Shown in pieces: positions 1-10,321 of a stretch of DNA of 64,000 nt (position 1 is its first letter; each line of letters begins with the position of its first letter). The DNA comes from Pseudomonas silesiensis (GTDB lineage: Bacteria; Pseudomonadota; Gammaproteobacteria; Pseudomonadales; Pseudomonadaceae): NCBI RefSeq assembly GCF_001661075.1, contig NZ_CP014870.1, positions 6,415,501 to 6,479,500 of the forward strand, given 5' to 3'. Position numbers and translations under genes: made by a program. A model generated the notes under the pieces. It saw only the letters and a program-made list of their open reading frames with translations, was not told the origin of the DNA and ran no database searches.

Positions 1-11
1 AAGGACCTGAC

Positions 12-830
12 ATGAGCAAGACTCGTATTGCCTTTATCGGTGCCGGCAACATGGCCGCCAGCCTGATCGGTGGCCTGCGCGCCAAAGGTCTGGAAGCGGC
101 GCACATCCGCGCTAGCGATCCAGGCGCTGAAACCCGCGCCAAAGTGAATGCCGAGCACGGCATCGAAGTCTTCGCCGATAACGCCGAAGCCATCCAGGGC
201 GCCGACGTCGTCGTGCTGGCAGTCAAACCCCAGGCGATGAAAGCCGTCTGCGAAGCCATCCGCCCAAGCCTGCAACCGAATCAACTGGTGGTCTCGATCG
301 CTGCGGGCATTACCTGCGCCAGCCTGAACAACTGGCTCGGCGCCCAGCCGATCGTGCGCTGCATGCCCAACACCCCGGCGCTGCTGCGTCAGGGCGTAAG
401 CGGCCTGTTTGCCACCGCACAAGTCACCGCCGAACAACGTCAGCAGGCCCAGGAACTGTTGTCGGCCGTCGGCATCGCCCTGTGGCTGGACGAAGAACAG
501 CAACTGGACGCGGTGACGGCCGTTTCCGGCTCGGGCCCCGCGTACTTTTTCCTGCTGATCGAAGCCATGACCGCCGCCGGCGTGAAACTCGGCCTGCCGG
601 CGGACATCGCCGCCCAACTGACCCTGCAGACCGCCCTGGGCGCCGCGCACATGGCGGTCGCCAGCGATGTCGACGCCGCCGAACTGCGTCGCCGCGTGAC
701 GTCCCCTGCGGGCACCACGGAAGCGGCCATCAAGTCGTTCCAGGCCGGGGGCTTCGAAGCCCTGGTAGAACAAGCACTCGGCGCCGCTGCGCACCGCTCG
801 GCCGAGATGGCCGAACAATTGGGTCAATAA
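12..830 (+). CDS. proC: Pyrroline-5-carboxylate reductase
   Basis: Last step of proline synthesis: NAD(P)H-dependent reduction of pyrroline-5-carboxylate in the cytoplasm. The 272-residue protein opens with a Rossmann nucleotide-binding motif (IGAGNMAASLIGGL, residues ~9-22). It carries the family signature near the C-terminal half (AVSGSGPAYFF and LRRRVTSPAGTTEAAI). The length is normal for ProC. The start has an AAGGA ribosome site at bases 1-5. The yggT gene follows 10 bp downstream in the usual Pseudomonas proC-yggT arrangement, so the two are probably co-transcribed with a gene lying before the window. Confidence 0.97.
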   Translation: MSKTRIAFIGAGNMAASLIGGLRAKGLEAAHIRASDPGAETRAKVNAEHGIEVFADNAEAIQGADVVVLAVKPQAMKAVCEAIRPSLQPNQLVVSIAAGITCASLNNWLGAQPIVRCMPNTPALLRQGVSGLFATAQVTAEQRQQAQELLSAVGIALWLDEEQQLDAVTAVSGSGPAYFFLLIEAMTAAGVKLGLPADIAAQLTLQTALGAAHMAVASDVDAAELRRRVTSPAGTTEAAIKSFQAGGFEALVEQALGAAAHRSAEMAEQLGQ

Positions 831-840
831 GGAGCCTTAC

Positions 841-1431
841 ATGATTGGATTGAACACTGCAGCGGTCTACGTGCTGCAAACCCTCGGCAGCCTGTACCTG
901 CTGATCGTACTGCTGCGCTTCGTGCTGCAACTGGTCCGCGCGAACTTCTACAACCCGCTCTGTCAGTTCGCCGTCAAAGCCACCCAGCCGCTGCTCAAGC
1001 CGCTGCGCCGGATCATCCCGAGCATGTTCGGCCTGGACATGTCCTCGCTGGTGCTGGCGATCCTCGTGCAACTGGCGCTGATGGCCCTGACCCTGTTGCT
1101 GACCTATGGCACCATCGGTAACCCCCTGCAATTGCTGCTCTGGTCGCTGATTGGCGTGACGGCGCTGTTCCTGAAGATTTTCTTCTTCGCGTTGATCATC
1201 AGCGTGATCCTGTCGTGGGTCGCACCGGGCAGCCATAACCCTGGCGCCGAGCTGGTGAACCAGATCTGCGAGCCGGCCCTGGCGCCGTTCCGCAAGATCG
1301 TGCCGAACCTGGGTGGCCTGGATATTTCGCCGATCCTGGCATTCGTGGTGCTCAAGCTGATCGACATGCTGGTGATCAATAATCTCGCCGCCATGACGAT
1401 GATGCCGGAAATCCTGCGGCTGTTGATGTAA
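841..1431 (+). CDS. YggT family integral membrane protein
   Basis: 196-residue inner-membrane protein with two copies of the YggT unit. Each copy has hydrophobic helices followed by a conserved PLLKPLRRIIP (residues ~50-60) or LAPFRKIVPNLGG (~145-157) stretch. The family is implicated in osmotic or envelope functions, but its biochemical role is not settled. The gene starts 10 bp after proC behind an AAGGAG site and is most likely in the same transcript. A REP pair follows the stop codon. Confidence 0.9.
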   Translation: MIGLNTAAVYVLQTLGSLYLLIVLLRFVLQLVRANFYNPLCQFAVKATQPLLKPLRRIIPSMFGLDMSSLVLAILVQLALMALTLLLTYGTIGNPLQLLLWSLIGVTALFLKIFFFALIISVILSWVAPGSHNPGAELVNQICEPALAPFRKIVPNLGGLDISPILAFVVLKLIDMLVINNLAAMTMMPEILRLLM

Positions 1432-1464
1432 CCCTGACCTTCAGCGCTCGGCAGGCTGACAGCG

Positions 1465-1563
1465 TCATCGTTCTTCGCGGGCAAGTCGGGTCGCCGCACC
1501 GCTCGCTCCTACAGGGATCACATCAATCCTGTAGGAGCGAGGCTTGCCCGCGAAGAACGATGA
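1465..1563. repeat. REP inverted pair (after yggT)
   Basis: Two inverted arms: TCATCGTTCTTCGCGGGCAA at the left, and its reverse complement ending at 1563. The internal cores are GCTCGCTCCTACAG and CTGTAGGAGCGAG. It fills most of the 227-bp gap between yggT and metX. Confidence 0.9.
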
Positions 1564-1658
1564 CGCGGTCTGACTGAATGAAATCAGGCCCGGCCTTTGC
1601 TTGCCGCTAACCCCACCGGTCTTTAGACTTACGCCTCATTTCAACGAGAGCAGGGTCG

Positions 1659-2798
1659 ATGCCAGCTGCCTTTCCCCCCGATTCTGTTGGTCTGGTGACG
1701 CCGCAAGTGGCGCACTTCAGCGAACCCCTGGCCTTGGCCTGCGGCCGTTCGCTCCCGGCATATGACCTGATATACGAGACCTACGGCACGCTGAACGCCA
1801 CGGCGAGCAACGCCGTGCTGATCTGCCACGCCTTGTCCGGCCACCATCATGCCGCCGGTTTCCACAGCCCCGACGACCGTAAACCCGGTTGGTGGGACAG
1901 CTGCATCGGCCCCGGCAAACCGATCGACACCAATACGTTCTTCGTGGTCAGCCTGAACAACCTCGGCGGCTGCAACGGCTCCACCGGACCGAGCAGCATC
2001 AACCCGGAGACCGGCAAACCGTTCGGTGCCGACTTCCCGGTATTGACCGTGGAAGACTGGGTGCACAGCCAGGCGCGCTTGTCCGACCTGCTCGGCATCA
2101 GCCAATGGGCGGCAGTGATTGGCGGCAGCCTCGGCGGCATGCAGGCCATGCAGTGGACCATCACGTATCCGGACCGCGTGCGGCACTGCCTGGCCATCGC
2201 CTCGGCACCCAAGCTGTCGGCGCAGAACATCGCGTTCAACGAAGTGGCGCGCCAGGCGATCCTCACCGACCCCGAATTTCACGGCGGCTCGTTCCAGGAA
2301 GCAGGCGTGATCCCCAAGCGCGGGTTGATGCTGGCGCGGATGGTCGGGCATATCACTTACCTGTCCGACGACTCCATGGGCGAGAAATTCGGCCGCGGCC
2401 TGAAGAGCGAAAAGCTCAACTACGACTTCCACAGCGTCGAGTTCCAGGTCGAAAGCTACCTGCGCTATCAAGGCGAAGAGTTTTCCGGACGTTTCGACGC
2501 CAACACTTACCTGCTGATGACCAAGGCGCTGGACTATTTCGATCCGGCAGCGAATTTCGACGATGACCTGGCGAAAACCTTCGCCGGCGCCACCGCCAGA
2601 TTCTGCGTGATGTCGTTCACCACCGACTGGCGCTTCTCCCCCGCCCGTTCGCGGGAATTGGTGGACGCGCTGATGGCCGCCAAAAAAGACGTCTGCTACC
2701 TGGAAATCGACGCGCCGCAAGGCCATGACGCCTTCCTGATTCCGATTCCGCGCTACCTGCAGGCGTTCAGCAACTACATGAAACGTATATCGCTTTGA
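1659..2798 (+). CDS. metX: Homoserine O-acyltransferase MetX
   Basis: Acylates homoserine in methionine biosynthesis. In Pseudomonas the MetX-type enzyme is known to use succinyl-CoA rather than acetyl-CoA, which sequence reading alone cannot settle here. The 379-residue alpha/beta-hydrolase-fold protein has the nucleophile elbow GGSLGGMQA at about residues 158-166, and Asp and His of the triad near the C-terminus ([16 protein letters not shown]). It is followed by metW 7 bp downstream, the metX-metW pair typical of pseudomonads. Confidence 0.96.
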   Translation: MPAAFPPDSVGLVTPQVAHFSEPLALACGRSLPAYDLIYETYGTLNATASNAVLICHALSGHHHAAGFHSPDDRKPGWWDSCIGPGKPIDTNTFFVVSLNNLGGCNGSTGPSSINPETGKPFGADFPVLTVEDWVHSQARLSDLLGISQWAAVIGGSLGGMQAMQWTITYPDRVRHCLAIASAPKLSAQNIAFNEVARQAILTDPEFHGGSFQEAGVIPKRGLMLARMVGHITYLSDDSMGEKFGRGLKSEKLNYDFHSVEFQVESYLRYQGEEFSGRFDANTYLLMTKALDYFDPAANFDDDLAKTFAGATARFCVMSFTTDWRFSPARSRELVDALMAAKKDVCYLEIDAPQGHDAFLIPIPRYLQAFSNYMKRISL

Positions 2799-2805
2799 GG
2801 AAGAC

Positions 2806-3426
2806 ATGAGAGCCGATCTGGACATCATCCAGGAATGGATCCCCGCCGGCAGCCGCGTGCTCGACCTCGGCTGCGGTAATGGAGAGCTGCTGACCTGGCT
2901 GCGGGACAACAAGCAAGTGACCGGTTATGGCCTGGAAAACGACCCGGACAACATCGCCGAATGCGTAGCCAAGGGCATCAACGTCATCGAGCAGGACCTG
3001 GACAAGGGCCTCGGCAACTTCGCCAGCAACAGCTTCGACATCGTGGTCATGACCCAGGCGCTGCAAGCCGTGCATTACCCGGACAGGATCCTCGAGGAAA
3101 TGCTGCGCGTCGGGCGCCAATGCATCATCACGTTCCCCAACTTCGGCCACTGGCGCTGCCGCTGGTACCTGGCGAGCAAGGGGCGGATGCCGGTTTCCGA
3201 CTTCCTGCCCTACACCTGGTACAACACGCCGAACATCCACTTCTGCACCTTCGCCGACTTTGAAGCCTTGTGCCGCGAACGTGAGGCCAAGGTCATTGAT
3301 CGGCTGGCCGTGGATCAACAGCATCGGCACGGGTGGGCCAGTAAGCTATGGCCTAATCTGTTAGGTGAGATCGGTATTTACCGCGTCAGCAGCCCGGGGC
3401 TGCAAGACCACAAGGTCGCGGTCTGA
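2806..3426 (+). CDS. metW: Methionine biosynthesis protein MetW
   Basis: 206-residue class I SAM-methyltransferase-like protein with glycine-rich motif I (RVLDLGCGNGELL, residues ~19-31). MetW is always linked to metX and supports methionine synthesis in Pseudomonas; its exact activity is debated. It starts 7 bp after metX behind a GAGGAAG site, so translation is likely coupled. The next gene follows closely. Confidence 0.95.
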   Translation: MRADLDIIQEWIPAGSRVLDLGCGNGELLTWLRDNKQVTGYGLENDPDNIAECVAKGINVIEQDLDKGLGNFASNSFDIVVMTQALQAVHYPDRILEEMLRVGRQCIITFPNFGHWRCRWYLASKGRMPVSDFLPYTWYNTPNIHFCTFADFEALCREREAKVIDRLAVDQQHRHGWASKLWPNLLGEIGIYRVSSPGLQDHKVAV

Positions 3427-3451
3427 ACAGCGACACTACGAGGAGAACATC

Positions 3452-3886
3452 ATGGGTCGTCTAGCGCTGTTTTTACTCACTGCCTGCCTGAGCGTCACAG
3501 CCATAGCCGCCGACGTCATCAAGGGCGAGCGCAAAGAAACCTTTGGCGACGTGACGGTGCATTACAACACGTTCAATTCCACCTTCCTGACACCCGATAT
3601 CGCCAAAGCGGCCGGGCTGACGCGAAGCAAGAACCAGGGTGTGATCAACGTCTCCGTGCTCAAGGATGGCAAGCCTCTGACCGCTGAAGTCAGCGGATCG
3701 GTGAAAGACCTGACCAGCCAGACCGTACCTTTGAAGTTCAAACAGATCACTGAACAAGGCGCGATCTACTACATCGCCCAGTTCCCGGTCGATCAGCAGG
3801 AAATCCGGACCTTCGACATCAAGGTGCAGAACGGCGATAAAATCAACACCATCAATTTCAACCAAGAGCTCTTCCCCGGCGAATGA
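3452..3886 (+). CDS. Exported DUF4426 family protein
   Basis: About 144 residues, beginning [20 protein letters not shown], a clear Sec signal peptide that predicts a periplasmic location. The ATG at 3452 has a GAGGAG site in front and is preferred over the in-frame upstream start inside metW. The mature part is mostly beta-type and matches the DUF4426 family as I know it. It lies between metW and rdgB, overlapping rdgB by four bases. Function unknown. Confidence 0.85.
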   Translation: MGRLALFLLTACLSVTAIAADVIKGERKETFGDVTVHYNTFNSTFLTPDIAKAAGLTRSKNQGVINVSVLKDGKPLTAEVSGSVKDLTSQTVPLKFKQITEQGAIYYIAQFPVDQQEIRTFDIKVQNGDKINTINFNQELFPGE

Positions 3887-4479
3887 TCAATTTCACGCAA
3901 CTCGTACTGGCCAGCCATAACGCCGGCAAACTCAAGGAACTCCAGGCCATGCTCGGCGAATCGGTGCACCTGCGCTCGATCGGCGAGTTCAGCAGCGTCG
4001 AGCCTGAAGAAACCGGCCTGTCGTTCGTCGAAAACGCCATCCTCAAGGCACGCAATGCCGCGCGCATCTCCGGCCTGCCGGCGCTGGCCGACGATTCGGG
4101 GCTGGCGGTGGATTTCCTCGGCGGTGCGCCAGGCATTTATTCGGCCCGTTACGCTGACGGCCAGGGCGATGCGGCGAACAACGCCAAACTCCTCGACGCC
4201 TTGAAAGACGTGCCTGAAGCCGAGCGTGGCGCACAGTTCGTCTGCGTGCTGGCGTTGGTGCGGCATGCCGAGGATCCGTTGCCGATCCTCTGCGAAGGCC
4301 TGTGGCACGGCCGCATCCTGCCGGCAGCCAGCGGTGAGCACGGTTTTGGCTACGACCCGCTGTTCTGGGTGCCGGAGCGCGATTGCTCCAGCGCCGAGCT
4401 GAGCCCGAGCGAAAAGAACCTTATCAGCCACCGCGCCCGTGCAATGGATCTGCTGCGCCAGCGTCTGGGCTTGAAATGA
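3883..4479 (+). CDS. rdgB: Inosine/xanthosine triphosphate pyrophosphatase (Ham1 family)
   Basis: Hydrolyses dITP, XTP and ITP to their monophosphates, keeping deaminated purines out of DNA. 198 residues with the N-terminal substrate loop [12 protein letters not shown] (~9-20), [23 protein letters not shown] (~67-89) and the C-terminal [10 protein letters not shown]. The start codon overlaps the stop of the preceding gene (ATGA) and its own stop overlaps the hemW start, so the block is translationally coupled. Confidence 0.96.
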   Translation: MINFTQLVLASHNAGKLKELQAMLGESVHLRSIGEFSSVEPEETGLSFVENAILKARNAARISGLPALADDSGLAVDFLGGAPGIYSARYADGQGDAANNAKLLDALKDVPEAERGAQFVCVLALVRHAEDPLPILCEGLWHGRILPAASGEHGFGYDPLFWVPERDCSSAELSPSEKNLISHRARAMDLLRQRLGLK

Positions 4480-5681
4480 CCCTTGAATCGCCCGCGTCGC
4501 CACTGATTTTCGGTGGCGCCGCACAATCGCCCCGGGCGGCCCTGCCTGTGCTGCCACCCCTGGCGTTGTACATCCACATCCCGTGGTGTGTGCGCAAATG
4601 CCCCTATTGCGACTTCAACTCCCACACCGCCAGCCCGGTGCTGCCGGAAGAAGAGTATGTGGACGCCTTGCTGGCCGACCTCGACCAGGACCTGCACGCC
4701 GTTTATGGCCGTGAACTGAGCTCGATCTTCTTTGGTGGCGGTACGCCCAGCCTGTTCAGCGCCGAAGCGTTGGGCCGCTTGCTCAAAGGCGTCGAGCAAC
4801 GCATCCCGTTTGCCGCCGACATCGAAATCACCCTGGAAGCCAATCCCGGGACGTTCGAGCAGGAAAAGTTCGTCGCCTACCGAAAGCTGGGGATCAATCG
4901 CCTGTCGATCGGCATCCAGAGTTTTCAGGAAGAGAAACTCAAGGCCCTGGGACGGATTCACAACGGCGATGAAGCCGTGCGTGCCGCCGGCATGGCCCGG
5001 CAGGCTGGCTTCGACAACTTCAACCTGGACCTGATGCACGGGTTGCCCGATCAGTCCCTGGACGACGCCTTGGGCGACCTGCGCCAGGCCATTGCCCTGA
5101 AGCCGACCCACCTGTCCTGGTATCAGCTGACGCTGGAGCCGAACACGGTGTTCTGGAACCAGCCACCGACGCTGCCGGAAGACGATACTTTGTGGGACAT
5201 CCAGGAAGCCGGCCAGGCCCTGCTGGCCGAACACGGTTACGCGCAATACGAAGTCTCGGCCTATGCCCAGCCCGGTCGTGCGGCACGGCATAACCTCAAT
5301 TACTGGAGTTTCGGCGACTTCATCGGCATCGGCGCCGGTGCCCACGGCAAGCTCAGCCATCCGGACGGACGTATCGTGCGCACCTGGAAGACGCGCCTGC
5401 CGAAGGACTACCTCAATCCGGCCAAAAACTTCCAGGCGGGCGAAAATGCCCTGACCAACGCAGAGCTGCCGTTTGAATTCCTGATGAACGCCTTGCGCCT
5501 CACCGAGGGCGTCGAGTCGCGCTTGTATCCGCAACGCACCGGGCTGACCCTGGAAAGCCTCGCCGAAAGCCGTCGCGAAGCCGAACAAAGCGGCCTGTTG
5601 CAGGTCGAACCGTCACGTCTGGCGGCTACCGAGCGCGGACAACTCTTCCTCAACGACTTGCTGCAGAAATTTCTGACCTAA
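4476..5681 (+). CDS. hemW: Heme chaperone HemW (radical SAM, HemN-like)
   Basis: 401 residues from the ATG at 4476, chosen because it overlaps the rdgB stop; a longer in-frame opening would sit inside rdgB. The radical-SAM cluster motif [10 protein letters not shown] is near residues ~37-46, followed by GGGTPSL and the HemN C-terminal domain. HemW was long called a coproporphyrinogen oxidase but is now regarded as a heme chaperone. Last but one gene of the metX-metW-rdgB-hemW run. Confidence 0.94.
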   Translation: MTLESPASPLIFGGAAQSPRAALPVLPPLALYIHIPWCVRKCPYCDFNSHTASPVLPEEEYVDALLADLDQDLHAVYGRELSSIFFGGGTPSLFSAEALGRLLKGVEQRIPFAADIEITLEANPGTFEQEKFVAYRKLGINRLSIGIQSFQEEKLKALGRIHNGDEAVRAAGMARQAGFDNFNLDLMHGLPDQSLDDALGDLRQAIALKPTHLSWYQLTLEPNTVFWNQPPTLPEDDTLWDIQEAGQALLAEHGYAQYEVSAYAQPGRAARHNLNYWSFGDFIGIGAGAHGKLSHPDGRIVRTWKTRLPKDYLNPAKNFQAGENALTNAELPFEFLMNALRLTEGVESRLYPQRTGLTLESLAESRREAEQSGLLQVEPSRLAATERGQLFLNDLLQKFLT

Positions 5682-5690
5682 GGAAATCGA

Positions 5691-6014
5691 ATGGATTTGG
5701 TACTCGACCTGCTCGCCACGGCGTCCCGCTGGAGTCGCAGCAATCTCTCGGAAATCGCCCTGGCCCTGGTGGGCTGCCTGCTGGTGCTGTTTGGCGCGGA
5801 TATCAAAGGCTGGGTCGACCAGCGCCTGGGCAGCATCGCCGGCGCCCTGCGCGTGCCGCTGATGGCCCTGGTGTGCATGGTCGGCAGCGGCATGGCGCTG
5901 ATCTACGCCACACCGTGGATCATCAAAGGCCTGAGTCAGTTCAACAACTACAGCCTGGCGCCGGTGTTGCTGGTGGTGCTGGTGCTGATCGGCGTAGTAG
6001 CCGACCGCCGCTGA
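5691..6014 (+). CDS. DUF3392 family membrane protein
   Basis: 107 residues with three hydrophobic segments (about 17-36, 50-68 and 85-103). It begins 9 bp after hemW with an AAGGAAA site. The sequence reads like the DUF3392 family of gamma-proteobacteria, which has no known function. Probably the last gene of the hemW operon, since a REP pair follows. Confidence 0.8.
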   Translation: MDLVLDLLATASRWSRSNLSEIALALVGCLLVLFGADIKGWVDQRLGSIAGALRVPLMALVCMVGSGMALIYATPWIIKGLSQFNNYSLAPVLLVVLVLIGVVADRR

Positions 6015-6035
6015 CACTCAGGACAACACACATCC

Positions 6036-6141
6036 CGTAGGAGCGAGCGGTGCGGCGATCCGACTTGCCCGCGAAGGGAACGCTGCGGTGTACCTGATAC
6101 ACCGTGTCATCGTTCTTCGCGGGCAAGCCTCGCTCCTACAG
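6036..6141. repeat. REP inverted pair
   Basis: Left arm begins CGTAGGAGCGAGCGGTGCGG; right arm ends GCAAGCCTCGCTCCTACAG. It lies between the convergent ends of the DUF3392 gene and trmB. Confidence 0.85.
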
Positions 6142-6152
6142 TTTTATGTCGT

Positions 6153-6878
6153 TCAGGACTGTTTTTCGAACTTCAGGTCCCAAACCCCATGCCCAAGCCG
6201 TTCGCCGCGGCGTTCGAACTTGGTGATCGGGCGTTCGGCCGGGCGCGGCACGCATTTGCCGTCTTCCGCCAGGTTGCGATAACCCGGCGCAACGTTCATC
6301 ACTTCCAGCATGTACTCGGCATAGGGTTCCCAATCGGTGGCCATGTGCAGCACACCGCCGACCTTCAACTTGCTGCGCACCAGTTCCGCGAACGACGCCT
6401 GAACAATGCGGCGCTTGTGGTGGCGGCTCTTGTGCCACGGGTCCGGGAAGAACAGCATCAGGCGATCGAGACTGTTGTCGGCCACGCAACGGTTGAGCAC
6501 TTCGATCGCATCGCAATCGTAGACCCGCAGGTTGGTCAGCCCCTGGGTCAGTACGCCATTGAGCAGCGCGCCAACCCCCGGACGGTGTACTTCCACGCCA
6601 ATGAAATCCTGTTCCGGCGAGGCGGCGGCCATTTCCAGCAGCGAATGGCCCATGCCAAAACCGATTTCCAGCGAGCGCGGCGCCGAACGACCGAACACCT
6701 GGTCGAAGTCCATCGGCGCATCGGCCAAAGGCAGCACGAACAGCGGCGTGCCCTGGTCCAGACCGCGTTGCTGGCCTTCGGTCATGCGCCCGGCGCGCAT
6801 CACGAAACTCTTGATGCGGCGATGTTGGCGCTCTTCGCCTTCTTCCGTCTGGATAGGCGTTTCGTTCGATTCAGTCAT
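6153..6878 (-). CDS. trmB: tRNA (guanine-N7)-methyltransferase
   Basis: 241 residues from the ATG at 6878; a TTG one codon upstream is the alternative. TrmB makes m7G46 in tRNA variable loops using SAM. Visible are motif [16 protein letters not shown], the [14 protein letters not shown] motif typical of TrmB at about residues 154-167, and a C-terminal [13 protein letters not shown]. It follows thiG by 9 bp on the same strand. Confidence 0.96.
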   Translation of the reverse strand: MTESNETPIQTEEGEERQHRRIKSFVMRAGRMTEGQQRGLDQGTPLFVLPLADAPMDFDQVFGRSAPRSLEIGFGMGHSLLEMAAASPEQDFIGVEVHRPGVGALLNGVLTQGLTNLRVYDCDAIEVLNRCVADNSLDRLMLFFPDPWHKSRHHKRRIVQASFAELVRSKLKVGGVLHMATDWEPYAEYMLEVMNVAPGYRNLAEDGKCVPRPAERPITKFERRGERLGHGVWDLKFEKQS

Positions 6879-6887
6879 CAATGGCTC

Positions 6888-7682
6888 TTACTTGATCAGA
6901 CCATCCAGCGGCGAGGAGGCGCTGGCATAGAGTTTTTTCGGCATGCGGCCGGCGAGGTAGGCCAAGCGACCTGCAACGATCGCATGTTTCATGGCTTCAG
7001 CCATCATGACCGGCTGTTGGGCATGGGCGATGGCCGAGTTCATCAGCACTGCTTCGCAACCCAGTTCCATGGCGATGGTGGCGTCGGAAGCGGTACCGAC
7101 ACCGGCGTCCACCAGCACTGGAATCTTGGCTTCTTCGAGGATGATCTGCAGATTGTACGGGTTGCAGATCCCCAGGCCCGTGCCAATCAGGCCGGCCAGC
7201 GGCATCACCGCGATAACACCGATTTCCGCCAGTTGCCGGGCAATGATCGGGTCATCGCTGGTGTAGACCATCACGTCGAAGCCTTCCTTGACCAGCACTT
7301 CGGCGGCCTTGAGGGTTTCGATCACGTTGGGGAACAGGGTTTTCTGGTCCGCCAGCACTTCCAGTTTCACCAGGTTGTGACCGCCGAGCAGCTCACGGGC
7401 CAGGCGACAGGTGCGCACAGCCTCGGTAGCGTCGAAGCAACCGGCAGTATTCGGCAGGAAGGTGTAGCGATCCGGCGACAGGACTTCGAGCAGGTTCGGT
7501 TCGCCCGGGTTCTGGCCGAGATTGGTGCGGCGCACGGCGAAGGTGACGATCTCGGCACCCGAAGCTTCGATGGCCAGGCGGGTTTCTTCCATGTCGCGGT
7601 ACTTGCCGGTGCCTACCAGCAAACGCGACTGGTAGGTACGACCGGCCAGGACGAAGGGCTTGTCGCTACGAACGATGCTCAT
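6888..7682 (-). CDS. thiG: Thiazole synthase ThiG
   Basis: 264 residues. Forms the thiazole phosphate ring of thiamine from deoxyxylulose phosphate, dehydroglycine and the ThiS thiocarboxylate. Features visible are [14 protein letters not shown] near the N-terminus, the conserved lysine region [12 protein letters not shown] (~105-116), and [14 protein letters not shown] (~185-198). It lies directly downstream of thiS and upstream of trmB. No TPP riboswitch was recognised in front of the thiS-thiG pair. Confidence 0.96.
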   Translation of the reverse strand: MSIVRSDKPFVLAGRTYQSRLLVGTGKYRDMEETRLAIEASGAEIVTFAVRRTNLGQNPGEPNLLEVLSPDRYTFLPNTAGCFDATEAVRTCRLARELLGGHNLVKLEVLADQKTLFPNVIETLKAAEVLVKEGFDVMVYTSDDPIIARQLAEIGVIAVMPLAGLIGTGLGICNPYNLQIILEEAKIPVLVDAGVGTASDATIAMELGCEAVLMNSAIAHAQQPVMMAEAMKHAIVAGRLAYLAGRMPKKLYASASSPLDGLIK

Positions 7683-7742
7683 GGGAAATCCTCTGTAGGG
7701 GTGAGGTTCTTGCAGAATTCTGTGCCCTTGCGGGCCGGGCGA

Positions 7743-7943
7743 CTAGCCGCCGCCGATGGCGTGCACGACTTCGACGCTGTCGCCGTCGTTCAGCGTGGTT
7801 TCAGCATGTTGGCTGCGCGGCACGATATCCAGATTGAGCTCGACCGCTACCCGTCGTCCGGTCAGTTCCAGACGGGTCAGCAGGGCCGCAACGGTTTCAC
7901 CGTCGGGCAGTTCAAGGGATTCGCCGTTCAATTGAATGCGCAT
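7743..7943 (-). CDS. thiS: Sulfur carrier protein ThiS
   Basis: 66-residue ubiquitin-fold protein ending in GGG (VVHAIGGG), the diglycine tail that is adenylated and thiocarboxylated before it donates sulfur to ThiG. The length is normal for ThiS. thiG starts 60 bp downstream in the same direction. Confidence 0.94.
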   Translation of the reverse strand: MRIQLNGESLELPDGETVAALLTRLELTGRRVAVELNLDIVPRSQHAETTLNDGDSVEVVHAIGGG

Positions 7944-8029
7944 ACCGGATGGCCGCCATCATTTTTAGGGGCAGGCATTCTAGCCCGATCAGTCTTGGCG
8001 ACCCAAGCCATTCGTCTTGAAACACGATT

Positions 8030-8121
8030 CTGTAGGAGCGAGGCTTGCCCGCGAAGGCGCAGCGTCAGTTGATAAAGATGGCGCCTGACACTACGCCTTC
8101 GCGGGCAAGCCTCGCTCCTAC
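8030..8121. repeat. REP inverted pair
   Basis: CTGTAGGAGCGAGGCTTGCC at the left is mirrored by CAAGCCTCGCTCCTACA at the right. It sits between the thiS start and the end of the DUF423 gene. Confidence 0.9.
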
Positions 8122-8125
8122 AAGG

Positions 8126-8497
8126 TCAGCTCAGCCGCCAGGCGGCGAGGCCCAGGCAGAACCAGCCGACCAGGAATGCCAGGCCACCGAAAGGCGTGAT
8201 GATGCCCAGCTTGCTGATACCGGTCATCGTCAACAGGTACAAACTGCCGGAAAACAGCAGAATGCCAATGGCAAAAGACGCCCCGGCCCAGGTAATCAGG
8301 CGACCGGGCATCTGCGAGGCCAGCAGCGCCACGCCCAGCAGCGCCAGGGTGTGCACCAGTTGATAGGTGACGCCGGTGTGGAAGATCGCCAGGTATTCGG
8401 CCGTCAGGCGGCTTTTCAGTCCGTGAGCGGCGAACGCGCCAAGGGCAACGCCGGTGAAACCGAAGAAAGCGGCCAGCATCAGAAAGCCACGCAGCAT
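8126..8497 (-). CDS. DUF423 family membrane protein
   Basis: 123 residues with four hydrophobic segments and the family-typical N-terminal FFGFTGVALGAFAAHGLK. The DUF423 (YgdD-like) family is an inner-membrane group of unknown function. It is divergent from mtgA, with 74 bp between the two starts for both promoters. Confidence 0.88.
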   Translation of the reverse strand: MLRGFLMLAAFFGFTGVALGAFAAHGLKSRLTAEYLAIFHTGVTYQLVHTLALLGVALLASQMPGRLITWAGASFAIGILLFSGSLYLLTMTGISKLGIITPFGGLAFLVGWFCLGLAAWRLS

Positions 8498-8571
8498 GAA
8501 GAACTCCAGTCAGACTCAATCCACAGGGTCTGTATAATGGCCCGCTCGACGGGTTCGGCCAAGCCATCTCT

Positions 8572-9294
8572 ATGCTGCGTATATTTTTGCGACGATTCAC
8601 GAAGGCCCTGCTCTGGTTCGCGGGCGGCAGCGTAGTGCTGGTCCTGATTTTTCGCGTGGTGCCACCGCCAGGGACCACGCTGATGGTCGAGCGCAAGATC
8701 GAATCCTGGATCGACGGCGAGCCGATAGACCTGCAACGCACCTGGAAGCCCTGGGATGAAATCTCCGACGACCTGAAAGTCGCGGTGATTGCCGGTGAGG
8801 ATCAGAAATTCCCGGAACATTGGGGTTTTGACTTTGGCGCGATCCAGAAAGCCCTGGCCCACAACGAGCTCGGCGGCACGATCCGGGGTGCCAGCACCCT
8901 GAGCCAGCAGGTCTCGAAAAACCTGTTCCTGTGGTCCGGCCGCAGCTGGCTGCGCAAAGGCCTGGAAGCCTGGTTTACCGGGTTGATCGAAGTTCTTTGG
9001 CCCAAGCAGCGGATTCTTGAGGTGTACCTCAACAGCGTGGAGTGGGATGAAGGGGTATTTGGTGCCGAAGCGGCGGCCAGGCATCACTTTGGCGTAAGCG
9101 CCAAGGGTCTGAGCCGACAGCAATCAAGTTTGTTGGCGGCCGTACTGCCCAACCCGCGCGTGTGGAGCGCCAGTCATCCGACCAACTACGTAGCCCGGCG
9201 GGCGGGGTGGATTCGGCAGCAGATGAGCCAGTTGGGTGGCGACAGCTATCTGGTTGGCATCAACGATTCGCGCCGGGCGCCTTGGTCTCAATGA
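8572..9294 (+). CDS. mtgA: Monofunctional peptidoglycan glycosyltransferase
   Basis: 240 residues, family GT51. One N-terminal transmembrane helix (about 10-32) anchors it in the inner membrane. The active-site motif EDQKFPEHWGFD carries the catalytic Glu at ~80, and GASTLSQQVSKNLFLW is at ~106-121. It polymerises lipid II glycan strands. There is no transpeptidase domain, as expected for MtgA. A REP pair and a two-way terminator separate it from rpoH. Confidence 0.95.
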   Translation: MLRIFLRRFTKALLWFAGGSVVLVLIFRVVPPPGTTLMVERKIESWIDGEPIDLQRTWKPWDEISDDLKVAVIAGEDQKFPEHWGFDFGAIQKALAHNELGGTIRGASTLSQQVSKNLFLWSGRSWLRKGLEAWFTGLIEVLWPKQRILEVYLNSVEWDEGVFGAEAAARHHFGVSAKGLSRQQSSLLAAVLPNPRVWSASHPTNYVARRAGWIRQQMSQLGGDSYLVGINDSRRAPWSQ

Positions 9295-9307
9295 ATTGAC
9301 GCGATCC

Positions 9308-9401
9308 CTGTAGGAGCGAGGCTTGCCCGCGAAGGCGTCGTGTCAGTCATGACGATGGCGGCTGATACGACGCCTTCGCGGGCAAGCCTCGCTCCTACAG
9401 G
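9308..9401. repeat. REP inverted pair
   Basis: Arms CTGTAGGAGCGAGGCTTGCC and its complement ending CTCGCTCCTACAG. It lies between the convergent mtgA and rpoH genes, just before a terminator hairpin. Confidence 0.9.
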
Positions 9402-9411
9402 GGACGACGCG

Positions 9412-9452
9412 AAAAAAAACGCCCCGATCATCTCTGATCGGGGCGTTTTTTA
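9412..9452. terminator. Bidirectional intrinsic terminator (mtgA / rpoH)
   Basis: An 11-bp perfect stem (9420-9430 with 9435-9445) and a 4-nt loop, flanked by an A-run on the left and a T-run on the right. It can therefore stop transcription from both convergent genes. Confidence 0.92.
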
Positions 9453-9466
9453 TTGCCGTTCGCAGA

Positions 9467-10321
9467 TTACGCCGCAATCGACAACTTGAGCTTGTTCATC
9501 GCGCTCTTCTCGAGCTGACGAATACGCTCGGCCGACACGTTGTACTTCTGCGCCAGGTCGTGCAGCGTGGCTTTTTCTTCTGCCAGCCAGCGCTGATAGA
9601 GGATGTCGCGGCTGCGGTCGTCCAGCACTTCCAGCGCTTCGTGCAGGTTGTGGTTGGAGTTGTCGCTCCAGTCGGCATCTTCCAGTTGACGGGCCGGGTC
9701 GTACCGGTGGTCTTCCAGATAGTTGGCCGGCGATTGGAAAGCACTGTCGTCGTCCGCTTCCGCGGCCGGGTCGAAGGCCATGTCGTGGCCGGTCAGGCGA
9801 CTTTCCATCTCGCGCACTTCCCGCGGTTCAACACCGAGGCTTTCCGCCACACGGTGGACTTCCTCGTTGTTCAGCCACGCCAGACGTTTCTTTTGGCTGC
9901 GCAGGTTGAAGAACAGCTTGCGCTGGGCTTTGGTGGTCGCGACTTTCACAATGCGCCAGTTGCGCAGGATGAACTCGTGGATTTCCGCCTTGATCCAGTG
10001 CACGGCGAAGGACACCAGGCGCACACCCATTTCCGGGTTGAAGCGTTTCACCGCCTTCATCAAGCCGACATTGCCTTCCTGGATCAGGTCAGCCTGAGCC
10101 AGACCGTAGCCGGAATAGCTACGGGCGATATGTACAACAAAACGCAGGTGGGCGAGCACCATCTGCCGAGCCGCCCCCAAATCCTGCTCATAATAGAGAC
10201 TCTCGGCCAGTTCACGCTCCTGCTCCGGCGTCAGCAATGGAATGCTGTTTACCGTGTGCACATAGGCCTCCAGGTTCGCACCCGGGACCAGAGCATATGC
10301 AGGTTGCAAAGAATTGGTCAT
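9467..10321 (-). CDS. rpoH: RNA polymerase heat-shock sigma factor 32
   Basis: 284 residues from the ATG at 10321, with a GGAGG site about a dozen bases upstream; the longer frame is non-coding leader. Region 2 contains [17 protein letters not shown]. The RpoH box QRKLFFNLR follows at about residue 130, and a C-terminal region 4 helix-turn-helix ends the protein. It directs transcription of heat-shock genes. It lies downstream of ftsX with a 113-bp gap, the conserved ftsYEX-rpoH order. Confidence 0.96.
   Translation of the reverse strand: MTNSLQPAYALVPGANLEAYVHTVNSIPLLTPEQERELAESLYYEQDLGAARQMVLAHLRFVVHIARSYSGYGLAQADLIQEGNVGLMKAVKRFNPEMGVRLVSFAVHWIKAEIHEFILRNWRIVKVATTKAQRKLFFNLRSQKKRLAWLNNEEVHRVAESLGVEPREVREMESRLTGHDMAFDPAAEADDDSAFQSPANYLEDHRYDPARQLEDADWSDNSNHNLHEALEVLDDRSRDILYQRWLAEEKATLHDLAQKYNVSAERIRQLEKSAMNKLKLSIAA

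Noticed and set aside
730..1236. Long minus-strand open frames opposite proC, metX, ftsX and similar genes
   Set aside because: Antisense shadows of GC-rich genes with Arg/Ala/Gln-rich low-complexity translations.
8030..8121. TPP riboswitch controlling thiS-thiG
   Set aside because: The region is a REP pair and the CUGAGA/thi-box sequences were not recognised.
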